A stretch of 64,000 nucleotides of DNA from an uncultured Prevotellaceae bacterium (GTDB lineage: Bacteria; Bacteroidota; Bacteroidia; Bacteroidales; Bacteroidaceae): the NCBI GenBank assembly GCA_947165505.1, contig CAMVAT010000005.1, forward strand, positions 1 through 64,000. The letters run 5' to 3'. The notes under the pieces are model-generated. The model saw only the letters and a list, made by a program, of their open reading frames with translations, was not told where the DNA came from and made no database searches. Shown one piece after another: positions 18,388 to 26,793 of this stretch; the first letter of the stretch is position 1; each line of letters opens with the position of its first letter. The position numbers and the translations under genes are program-made.

Positions 18388-18642
18388 TTATTTCTTCTTA
18401 TAGTCTTCAATTTTCTTCATTTGCTCCTTCACCTTTTGGTCCACCTTCTGTATCACCTCAGGTTTCTGTTCACCGTCTTTGTACTCCTTGATGTAATTGA
18501 AATAGACGAACGTGAGCACTGCGGCAATCACAATCATGACCACCGACTTAATCAAACAACTGGCCACCTTGCGCAAGAAAAAGAGCGCTACAACCAAAAC
18601 GGCGACCGAAAAAAGGATATAAGTTAAATTTTCTGACTCCAC
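18388..18642 (-). CDS. small membrane protein, hypothetical
   Basis: Two hydrophobic segments, charged tail. Confidence 0.65.
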   Translation of the reverse strand: MESENLTYILFSVAVLVVALFFLRKVASCLIKSVVMIVIAAVLTFVYFNYIKEYKDGEQKPEVIQKVDQKVKEQMKKIEDYKKK

Positions 18643-18649
18643 GGGAATA

Positions 18650-18682
18650 TATAAAATTATAAAATTAAAAAATTAAAAAAAC
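18650..18682. repeat. octad array (TATAAAAT/TAAAAAAT)
   Basis: Direct reading. Confidence 0.65.
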
Positions 18683-18714
18683 GGATTATATGGGGGGATG
18701 AGGGTTTTTCGTTA

Positions 18715-18803
18715 TTTACGTTATTAACGGTATTTACGGTATTAACGGTAATAACGGCATTTACGGCATATACGGTCTATACTGTCTTTACTGTCTTTAC
18801 GGA
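18715..18803. repeat. nonad array NNNACGGNN (about 10 units of 9 bp)
   Basis: tttacgtta ttaacggta tttacggta ttaacggta ataacggca tttacggca tatacggtc tatactgtc tttactgtc tttacgga. Confidence 0.9.
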
Positions 18804-18862
18804 TTTTGCCCATTGACAGGACACTCAACCCTCGACCCTCAACCTTCAACCGTGTAGAACCC

Positions 18863-19744
18863 TCAGAACAGCGACTTGAAGGCCGACGGTATCATGGTTT
18901 GGAATTCCATGCGCTCATGGGTCACGGGATGGTAGAAACAGAGCATATAGGCATGCAGACAGAGGCGGTGCAGGGGGTCGTCGCCATTGCCGTACTTCAC
19001 GTCGCCGCACACGGGGTGCCCCATGTCGGCGCAGTGCACGCGTATCTGGTTCTTGCGTCCCGTCTCCAGGCTAAACTCCACGAGCGAGTGCTCCGTGGTG
19101 CGGTTGAGCGTATGGAAATGGGTGACGGCATACTTGCCCCCGTTATCCACCGGCGATGAGTAGGTGACGTAGGCCGCATTGTCCTTCAGCCAGTTGGCGA
19201 TGGTGCCGCCGTCGTCCTCCATCTCACCCGACACCACAGCCACGTAGCGTCGGTCATAGACGATGTCGTGCCAGTTGTGCTCCAGTATCTGCTCGGTCTC
19301 CATGTCCTTGGCATAGACCATCAGTCCCGACGTGTCGCGGTCCAGCCGGTGCACCACGTGTGCGGTACATCCCTGTTTAGACTTACGGAAATAGTCGTCG
19401 AGCACCGACTTCACGTTGAGCGACTTATGTCCGGCGGCCATCGACAGGATACCGATGTTTTTCTCCACCACGATGAGGTATTGGTCTTCGAACACGATTT
19501 TCACGTAGCGGCTCTTGAACAGGTCGTTGCGCTTGGTCTTACTCACTCCGATCTTCATCCCGGGCGTGAGGGGGTAGTCGAACTGTGTCACCGTCTTGCC
19601 GTTGACCCGTATGCCGCGCCCTTGCAGCGTCGCCTTGATCTTCGTCTTGCTCCCTTTCACGTGTGCGAGCAGCCACTCCAGCAGTGGAGCCTCCTGTTCC
19701 ACCACATAGTGGTCGTATTCTCCTTTATGGTTGACGTATTTCAT
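18863..19744 (-). CDS. RluA-family pseudouridine synthase
   Basis: VVHRLDRDTSGLMVYAKD, GRKNQIRVHCADMGHPVCGDVKYG. Confidence 0.96.
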   Translation of the reverse strand: MKYVNHKGEYDHYVVEQEAPLLEWLLAHVKGSKTKIKATLQGRGIRVNGKTVTQFDYPLTPGMKIGVSKTKRNDLFKSRYVKIVFEDQYLIVVEKNIGILSMAAGHKSLNVKSVLDDYFRKSKQGCTAHVVHRLDRDTSGLMVYAKDMETEQILEHNWHDIVYDRRYVAVVSGEMEDDGGTIANWLKDNAAYVTYSSPVDNGGKYAVTHFHTLNRTTEHSLVEFSLETGRKNQIRVHCADMGHPVCGDVKYGNGDDPLHRLCLHAYMLCFYHPVTHERMEFQTMIPSAFKSLF

Positions 19745-19819
19745 TGCTTGATCTTTTTCGCCGGCAAAAGTACGTGATTTTTTCCGAACTCAAGCCGGTC
19801 AGAACCAGATATTTCTTTT

Positions 19820-21268
19820 TCAGTTATTTTTTTTGATACGTTTGGTCATGCCGATGGCACCCGTGGGACAGACCAGACGGCATAGATGACAACCGACACA
19901 CTTGGTGCCGACGATACGGGGGCTACGGGTCTGCGTGTCGAACTGGATGGCCTGATGGCCGCCGTCCATGCACGATGTATAGCAGCGTCCGCAACCGATG
20001 CACTTCTCACGGTCGATTTTGGGGAACACCACCGTGTCGCGGTCCAGATCAGAGGGCAGCGATAAGTTCGGCAACTCCTCTCCCACAAGGCATTCCAACC
20101 GGTCGATGCCACGCTCCGACAGATAGTTCTGCAAGCCCATGATCAGGTCGTCGATGATGCGGTATCCATACTCCATCACAGCCGTACACACCTGCACGTT
20201 GCGACAACCCAGTTGGATGAACTCCAACGCATCGCGCCACTTCTCGATACCACCGATACCGCTCAGTTGCACCTTCTTCATCAGCGGATTGGAAGCCATC
20301 TCGTAAATATACCGCAGGGCGATGGGTTTCACCGCCCTTCCGGAATAGCCCGATACCGTCTGTTTGTGGCTCACAGCCGCAGAAGGCGACATGGTGACGC
20401 TCTTGATGGTGTTGATGGCCGAGATGGCATCGACACCAGCGAAATAAGCCCCCATGGCAGGTCGGTTGATTTGCGTGATATTGGGAGTCATTTTAGCGAT
20501 GACGGGAATCTTGACGCTGCGCTTCACGTAGGCGGTAAAGAATGTGACCAGTTCGGCATTCTGCCCCACATCGCTGCCCATGCCCGTGAGTCGCATCTGC
20601 GGACATGAGAAGTTTAGTTCCACCGCATCCACGCCGGCCTTCTCTGCCATCTTCGCCAGCTCTATCCATTGTTCCTCGGTCTGACCCATGATCGAGGCAA
20701 TGACCACCTTCGTGGGGTAATCCTGCTTCAGTCGGCGCATGATATCAAAGTCCATCTCGACAGGATTTTCTGAGAGCTGTTCCATATTACGGAAACCCAC
20801 AAACGACGTGTTGTCTTTCACGGCATCAAAACGAGGCGACACCTCACGGATGTCTTGCATACAGACGGTCTTGAAGAAGACGCCCGCCCACCCCGCGTCG
20901 AAGGCCCGCGCCACCATCTCGTAGTTGGTGCAGACCGCCGAGGAGGCCAGGAAGAACGGGTTTTCGCAGGGTATGCCGACAAAGTCGATAGCGAGCGAAG
21001 GGGGCTCAACATTGCCCACAGGGGTCGGTTCGGCAAGTGCTGCCACCAGTTCACGGATTCTGACTGGACGGTCGTAATGGATACAGGCCCTTTCGGCTTG
21101 CGCCAGCTCCTCGTCAGTACACTCGGCCACCCACTGGCCGGCCAGCGCCTCGTTGCCAAAACGGATGGCGCGGATGGCACGGGCAGGGTCGCCTTTTTTG
21201 CAAACATGGCTGCAAGGAGCATCGGCACAGAGCAGACAGCGGGCAGCCTCTTCTTGGAAATGTATCAT
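19820..21268 (-). CDS. preA: dihydropyrimidine dehydrogenase-type PreA with extra N-terminal Fer4_20-like segment
   Basis: FVGIPCENPFFLASS, ELNFSCPQM, C-terminal 2x[4Fe-4S] CIGCGRCYTSC / CVGCHLCRLVCP; N-term EEAARCLLCADAPCSHVCKKGDPARAIRAIRF. Confidence 0.88.
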   Translation of the reverse strand: MIHFQEEAARCLLCADAPCSHVCKKGDPARAIRAIRFGNEALAGQWVAECTDEELAQAERACIHYDRPVRIRELVAALAEPTPVGNVEPPSLAIDFVGIPCENPFFLASSAVCTNYEMVARAFDAGWAGVFFKTVCMQDIREVSPRFDAVKDNTSFVGFRNMEQLSENPVEMDFDIMRRLKQDYPTKVVIASIMGQTEEQWIELAKMAEKAGVDAVELNFSCPQMRLTGMGSDVGQNAELVTFFTAYVKRSVKIPVIAKMTPNITQINRPAMGAYFAGVDAISAINTIKSVTMSPSAAVSHKQTVSGYSGRAVKPIALRYIYEMASNPLMKKVQLSGIGGIEKWRDALEFIQLGCRNVQVCTAVMEYGYRIIDDLIMGLQNYLSERGIDRLECLVGEELPNLSLPSDLDRDTVVFPKIDREKCIGCGRCYTSCMDGGHQAIQFDTQTRSPRIVGTKCVGCHLCRLVCPTGAIGMTKRIKKNN

Positions 21269-21545
21269 CTTCGTTATCAGCTATTTATTTGAAATATATT
21301 TTCTGCAAAAATAAAGAAAAAAACACAAAATAACGAATATGGAAGAAGAAAAAAATAAGAAAAAATCGGCGAAACTTTTGCGTTTCAGAATAATTGACTG
21401 ATTCTGTCACGAAAAGACGGTGTTTTTTGTGGGTTGCCTACGGCATCACGCGAATTTCCATGAATGGCCACGAATGAGTCATGAATATTTTATCCATAGG
21501 ACGTTGAGCGCTGAGCATGGAACATTATGAGGCAGAGAGACAACA

Positions 21546-21574
21546 AAAGCCTCAGGCTTGGGGCCTGAGGCTTT
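21546..21574 (-). terminator. intrinsic terminator-type hairpin downstream of MFS gene
   Basis: AAAGCCTCAGGC-ttggg-GCCTGAGGCTTT. Confidence 0.8.
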
Positions 21575-21594
21575 ATATGCAGACGATGAGAGGA

Positions 21595-23067
21595 TTACTC
21601 TTCCACTACGACAGGCTTGTACTTCGGCACGAGGGTCTTCATGACCACCCAACCGATGAGGTAGGCCACAGCGCAGAAGCAGAACACGATCATATAGGCG
21701 GCAGGCTTGCCGTCATAGCCCAGGAACGTGAAAGCCTCGCCCTGACCCTCTGCGTATGTGAAGAGGTTGCCGGAGATTTTGTTGATGAGCATCGAACCCA
21801 GACCACCGGCCATGGCACCGATACCAGTGATGGTGGCAATGGTGGATTTGGGGAACATATCACCCACGGTAGAGAAGATATTGGCCGACCATGCCTGGTG
21901 TCCGGCACCGGCCAGACCAATGATGATAGCAGGCCACCATGCCGGGTCGATGGGCGAATTCTCCCACATGGCCAGCGGCTGTGCAAACAGCGCGAACAGG
22001 GGGAAGAATGCGAAGATGAGCATGGCGAGCATACGTCCGGCATAGGGGTTCATGCCTTTCTTCTCGACGAAGAGCTTAGGCAGGTAACCACCGAAGATAG
22101 ACAGCACGGTGACGATGAAATAAAGGGTGAAGATGAGCAACTGGCCCATGCCAGAACTTGACTTGTAACCGAACTGGTCGGAGAAGTAAGCAGGAGCCCA
22201 GAACAGATAGAACCACCACACACCGTCGGTCATGAACTTACCCACGATGAACGACCATGTCTGTTTGTAGGTGAAGCACTTGGCAAAACTGATGGTCGGA
22301 CCCTCGTCGTTGGCGTTCTTCGGGTCTTCGTCTGTCTCAGTATCTTGGTTAATATAGGTGAGCTCGGCAGCATTCACATGCTTGCTCTTATTAGGCTTGT
22401 CATAAACAAACACCCACAGGGCCATCCATACGAAGCCCAGTCCACCGATGATGATGAAGGCCATCTCCCAACCGAACACCTCGGCCAGAGGCGGGATGCT
22501 GATAGGCGCGGCCAGGGCACCCACCGACGCACCGGCATTGAATATAGATGTGGCGAAGGCACGGTCTTTCTTGGGGAAGTACTCGGCTGTCACCTTGATG
22601 GCTGCGGGGAAGTTGCCGCTCTCGCCGAGGGCGAGGATGGCACGGCAGAAGAGGAACAGATAGACACTGACGGTGGCGATGCTCAGAGCGGTCATCGAAC
22701 CAGCCTCGACAGCCTTCAGCGCGGCAATCGACTCCACGCCCTCGATCTGCATCGTCACCCATCCGCAGATGGCATGCAGGCAGGCGCCCAGAGACCAAAC
22801 GAAGATGGCCCAGAGATAACCCTTCTTAGTGCCCATCCAGTCGATGAACTTACCGGCGAAAAGGCAGAATACGGCATAGAGGATGGAGAACACCGAGGTG
22901 ATGGTACCGTAGTCGGCATCGGTCCAGTGGAATTCAGGAGCGATGAAGTCTTTCCACGTAAGTGAGAGCACCTGGCGGTCCATGTAGTTGACGGTTGTCG
23001 CAAAGAACAGCATCGAGCAAATGATCCAACGGTAGTTGGTCATTTTTGTAGTTTGTACAGGACTCAT
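21595..23067 (-). CDS. MFS transporter, hexuronate/ExuT-like
   Basis: TNYRWIICSMLFFATTVNYMDRQVLSLTW..., GTKKGYLWAIFVWSLGACLHAICGW, ALGESGNFPAAIKV. Confidence 0.92.
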   Translation of the reverse strand: MSPVQTTKMTNYRWIICSMLFFATTVNYMDRQVLSLTWKDFIAPEFHWTDADYGTITSVFSILYAVFCLFAGKFIDWMGTKKGYLWAIFVWSLGACLHAICGWVTMQIEGVESIAALKAVEAGSMTALSIATVSVYLFLFCRAILALGESGNFPAAIKVTAEYFPKKDRAFATSIFNAGASVGALAAPISIPPLAEVFGWEMAFIIIGGLGFVWMALWVFVYDKPNKSKHVNAAELTYINQDTETDEDPKNANDEGPTISFAKCFTYKQTWSFIVGKFMTDGVWWFYLFWAPAYFSDQFGYKSSSGMGQLLIFTLYFIVTVLSIFGGYLPKLFVEKKGMNPYAGRMLAMLIFAFFPLFALFAQPLAMWENSPIDPAWWPAIIIGLAGAGHQAWSANIFSTVGDMFPKSTIATITGIGAMAGGLGSMLINKISGNLFTYAEGQGEAFTFLGYDGKPAAYMIVFCFCAVAYLIGWVVMKTLVPKYKPVVVEE

Positions 23068-23242
23068 TTTTTGATATTTTTTTGATGTTATTAGTTTTAA
23101 TTTTGCAAAAGTAATGCTTTTTTTCGGAATAGTCCATAAAAATGTCCACGAAAAAACGAAAGACGCAAAAAAAAGTTGGTCATCACCACGAAAAGCAGTA
23201 ATTTTGCACTGTTTTTTTAGAATACACCTTTAGTAAACCATC

Positions 23243-25717
23243 ATGACCTATTCTATTGAGAAAATCACAACGCTCATCGGAGCGCACAGATATGGCGACA
23301 CGACGGCACAAATCGGATGGATACTCACCGACAGCCGTTCGCTCTGTTTCCCGGAAGAGACTTTGTTTTTCGCATTGCGGTCGGAACGCAACGACGGCAT
23401 GCGCTATGTAGATGACCTCTACCACCGCGGCGTGCGCAACTTCGTGGTTCATGCCGTGCCCGAGGCATACGCCTCGCACTATCCCGGCGCCAATTTCCTC
23501 AAGGTGGCCGACACGCTCACCGCCCTGCAGCGGCTCGCGGAGCGTCATCGCGAGGCTTTCGACATCCCCGTGGTGGGCATCACGGGCAGCAACGGCAAGA
23601 CCATCGTCAAGGAATGGCTCTATCAGCTGCTCTCACCCGAAAAGGTGGTCACCCGCTCGCCGAAGAGCTATAACTCGCAGATAGGAGTGCCGCTGTCGGT
23701 GTGGCACCTGCACGAACAAAGTGAGATAGGACTCTTTGAGGCAGGCATCAGCCGGCCGGGCGAGATGGAACGCCTGCGCAGCATCATCCAGCCCACCATC
23801 GGCGTGCTCACCTCGCTCGGCACCGCCCATCAAGAGAATTTCACCTCGATGGAGCAGAAATGCCGTGAGAAGCTGCGCCTCTTCCACGATGCCACCGCCA
23901 TCGTCTATTGCGCCGACGACCCACTCGTGAGAGACACCATCGACAGCTATCCCTATAAAGGCAAGAAACTGGCTTGGTCGCAGACCAACCCTGAGGCACC
24001 TCTTTTCTTCAGCCATGTGGAGAAGAACGACGACAGCACCTGCGTGACGTGGCACTACAAGGGGCACGACGGCACCTACGAACTGCCGTTCATCGACGAG
24101 GCATCGGTGGTGAACTCGATGACCTGTACGGCCGTCTTGCTGCTATTAGGCTTAGACACAGCCGCTATCACCACGCGGATGTCGGCCTTGGAACCCATCG
24201 CCATGCGGTTGGAGGTGAAGGAGGGACAGCACGGATGCACACTCATCAACGACTCGTACAACTCAGACATCAATTCGCTCGACATCGCGCTCGACTTCAT
24301 GAACCGACGGCCCGACCATCAGGGGCGCAGTCACACGCTGATACTCAGCGACATCTATCAGAGCGGCATCCCGCAGGACCTGCTCTATCGCGAGGTGGCA
24401 CAACTGGTCGGAAAACGGGGCGTGAAGAAACTGATAGGCATCGGTCCACAGATCTCGGCACAGGCCGACCAATTTCATGTCAAAGAATGCTATTTCTTCC
24501 CCTCGTCGGAAGCGTTTATCGCCTCGGAGGCATTCACCGCCTTGCACGACGAGGTGATCCTGCTCAAGGGCGCGCGGCCTTTCCATTTCGACCAACTCAC
24601 CGAGCAGCTGGAGCAGAAGGTGCATGAGACCATCCTCGAGGTGAACCTCAACGCCATGGTCGATAACCTCAACTATTTCCGCTCGTATCTCAAGCCCGAC
24701 ACCAAACTGGTGTGCATGATCAAGGCCGAAGGCTATGGCGCCGGTGCGGTGGAGATAGCCAAGACCCTGCAAGACCACCAAGTGGATTATATGGCGGTGG
24801 CAGTGGCCGACGAGGGTGTGACACTGCGCCGCAACGGCATCACGGGCAACATCATGGTGATGAACCCGGAAATGACATCGTTTAAGGCACTCTTCGACTA
24901 TAAGCTGGAACCCGAGGTGTATAACTTCCGCCTGCTCGACGCATTGGTGCGGGCGGCACAAAAAGAGGGTATCACGGACTATCCGGTACACATCAAGCTC
25001 GACACGGGCATGCACCGCCTCGGTTTCGACCCGCTGCACGACATGGATGAGCTGATAGCACGCCTAAAGGGTCAGAATGCGATTATCCCGCGGTCGGTGT
25101 TCTCGCATTTCGTGGGTTCCGACAGTGATGATTTCGACCATTTCTCACAGCATCAGTTCGAACTGTTTTGTCAGGCTTCGGAGCAGTTGCAAGCGGCCTT
25201 CACGCACAAGATACTGCGACATATCGACAACAGCGCCGGCATCGTGCATTTCCCTGAGCGCCAGTTGGATATGTGCCGGTTGGGACTGGGACTGTACGGC
25301 ATCGACAGCCGCGACAACCATATCATACACAACGTCTCGACACTGAAGACCACCATCCTGCAACTGCGCCACGTGCCCAAGGAAGACACCGTAGGCTACA
25401 GCCGCAAGGGAATCCTGACCCGCGACAGCGTGATCGCCGCCATCCCGATAGGCTATGCCGACGGTCTGGACCGCCACCTGGGGCGCGGACACGGCTACTG
25501 TCTGGTCAACGGGCAGCGGGCACCCTACGTGGGTAACATCTGCATGGATGTGGCGATGATCGACGTCACCGACATCCCCTGCCACGAAGGCGACACGGTA
25601 GAGATCTTCGGCGACCACCTGCCCGTGACAGTGCTCTCCGACATTCTTGAGACCATCCCCTACGAGATACTCACCTCGGTGAGCAACAGGGTGAAGAGGG
25701 TCTATTTCCAAGACTGA
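23243..25717 (+). CDS. bifunctional MurF ligase / alanine racemase
   Basis: GITGSNGKTIVKEWL (MurF P-loop) plus MVCMIKAEGYGAGAVEIA (racemase PLP lysine) and C-terminal Alr domain. Confidence 0.96.
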   Translation: MTYSIEKITTLIGAHRYGDTTAQIGWILTDSRSLCFPEETLFFALRSERNDGMRYVDDLYHRGVRNFVVHAVPEAYASHYPGANFLKVADTLTALQRLAERHREAFDIPVVGITGSNGKTIVKEWLYQLLSPEKVVTRSPKSYNSQIGVPLSVWHLHEQSEIGLFEAGISRPGEMERLRSIIQPTIGVLTSLGTAHQENFTSMEQKCREKLRLFHDATAIVYCADDPLVRDTIDSYPYKGKKLAWSQTNPEAPLFFSHVEKNDDSTCVTWHYKGHDGTYELPFIDEASVVNSMTCTAVLLLLGLDTAAITTRMSALEPIAMRLEVKEGQHGCTLINDSYNSDINSLDIALDFMNRRPDHQGRSHTLILSDIYQSGIPQDLLYREVAQLVGKRGVKKLIGIGPQISAQADQFHVKECYFFPSSEAFIASEAFTALHDEVILLKGARPFHFDQLTEQLEQKVHETILEVNLNAMVDNLNYFRSYLKPDTKLVCMIKAEGYGAGAVEIAKTLQDHQVDYMAVAVADEGVTLRRNGITGNIMVMNPEMTSFKALFDYKLEPEVYNFRLLDALVRAAQKEGITDYPVHIKLDTGMHRLGFDPLHDMDELIARLKGQNAIIPRSVFSHFVGSDSDDFDHFSQHQFELFCQASEQLQAAFTHKILRHIDNSAGIVHFPERQLDMCRLGLGLYGIDSRDNHIIHNVSTLKTTILQLRHVPKEDTVGYSRKGILTRDSVIAAIPIGYADGLDRHLGRGHGYCLVNGQRAPYVGNICMDVAMIDVTDIPCHEGDTVEIFGDHLPVTVLSDILETIPYEILTSVSNRVKRVYFQD

Positions 25718-25727
25718 GGAAAATTAG

Positions 25728-25780
25728 GAAATTAGAAAATTAAAAAATTAAAAAGTTAGAAAATTATAATATTAAAAAGT
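25728..25780. repeat. octad array GAAAATTA/AAAAATTA
   Basis: Direct reading, period 8. Confidence 0.8.
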
Positions 25781-25810
25781 GTGTCAAAACACTTGTAATT
25801 CTCTTCAACA

Positions 25811-25918
25811 ACGGATTCCATGGATTGAACGGATTCCACGGATTTCACGGATTGAACGGATTGAGCGGATTGAACGGATTGAACGTAATTAACGTATTTA
25901 ACGACTATAACGGATTTT
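25811..25918. repeat. nonad array ACGGATTNN, 12 units
   Basis: acggattcc atggattga acggattcc acggatttc acggattga acggattga gcggattga acggattga acgtaatta acgtattta acgactata acggatttt. Confidence 0.95.
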
Positions 25919-26780
25919 CATCATCGACGATCTCCAATAAGGGATATTTTTCTTTGAGCCGCTGGATTTTCTCGTTCACTTTCGCTTTAAATGCCAGATA
26001 CTCAGTCGACTCGGGGTGGAGTGGACGATGGTGGAGAGCCTCTTTCACGGGTCGCCACTCCTCAAGAAAGCGTTTGGCAGCATCGCTGAAATAGACATCG
26101 GCCAACCGCTGGAAGATATACTCCACGGCCTGCTCTGACGGGTGCAGCATGTCGGGCGCATAGAAACGGTAGTCGCGCAACTCATCGAGCACGATCTCGT
26201 AGGCAGGGAAATAGGAGGCCGGAGCCTCCCCCGTACCCCCTCCGAAGGAGGGGGGCATTGTCTGCGACAAATTGCGTATTGCTTGCAGCACCTCTTGTAC
26301 CGCCAAGAGCAAGGTGGCTTTGGAGAGCTGGCTGCCGTGAAAACCGTATTTGGCATAGCGGATGGGGCTGACCGTGAAGACCACATGGACATCGCGGCGG
26401 CGTGAGCGCAACACCTCGACGCACCGGCGCAAGTAGTCGGCACATTCCGTCACAGACAGTTCACGCTCGTCAAACAACCGTGCGGGCCTCTTCTGGCAGT
26501 TATCGACAATCTGGCCCGTCTCCTTGAGAATATACACATGATTGGTGCCTAAGGTGATGAACGCCACACGGGGCACCACGTCGGTACGCTCGATGGTGTG
26601 GAGCACACTGGCAGGGTTGTACATCGTGCCGAAGGGATTGACCGTGGCACGGAACTGCTCTTCGCGGAAACGCTGCCCGATGCCGTTGGCAAAACAAGAG
26701 CCAACGAAGAGCAGTTCATCGAACGACTCTATTTGAAAATCGGGCTTGCCTACCGCCACGGGGGTATTCCATTGCATCAT
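25905..26780 (-). CDS. GSCFA domain-containing protein
   Basis: ELLFVGSCFANGIGQRF, FITLGTNHVYI, YAPDMLHPSEQAVEYIF; stop codon lies inside the nonad array. Confidence 0.93.
   Translation of the reverse strand: MMQWNTPVAVGKPDFQIESFDELLFVGSCFANGIGQRFREEQFRATVNPFGTMYNPASVLHTIERTDVVPRVAFITLGTNHVYILKETGQIVDNCQKRPARLFDERELSVTECADYLRRCVEVLRSRRRDVHVVFTVSPIRYAKYGFHGSQLSKATLLLAVQEVLQAIRNLSQTMPPSFGGGTGEAPASYFPAYEIVLDELRDYRFYAPDMLHPSEQAVEYIFQRLADVYFSDAAKRFLEEWRPVKEALHHRPLHPESTEYLAFKAKVNEKIQRLKEKYPLLEIVDDENPL
26222..26256. repeat. F3 hairpin repeat inserted in frame in GSCFA CDS
   Basis: gagcctcccccgtaccccctccgaaggaggggggc encodes PPSFGGGTGEAP. Confidence 0.88.
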
Positions 26781-26793
26781 GACTCGACCTTCT

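Noticed and set aside
25811-25918. Possible CRISPR array (regular short repeats)
   Set aside because: Units are contiguous 9-mers without unique spacers and no cas genes are present; same for all other short arrays.
25825-26094. ORF MNGFHGFHGLNGLSGLNGLN... as an antifreeze/repeat protein
   Set aside because: Simply the nonad array read in frame, antisense to the GSCFA gene; no start context.
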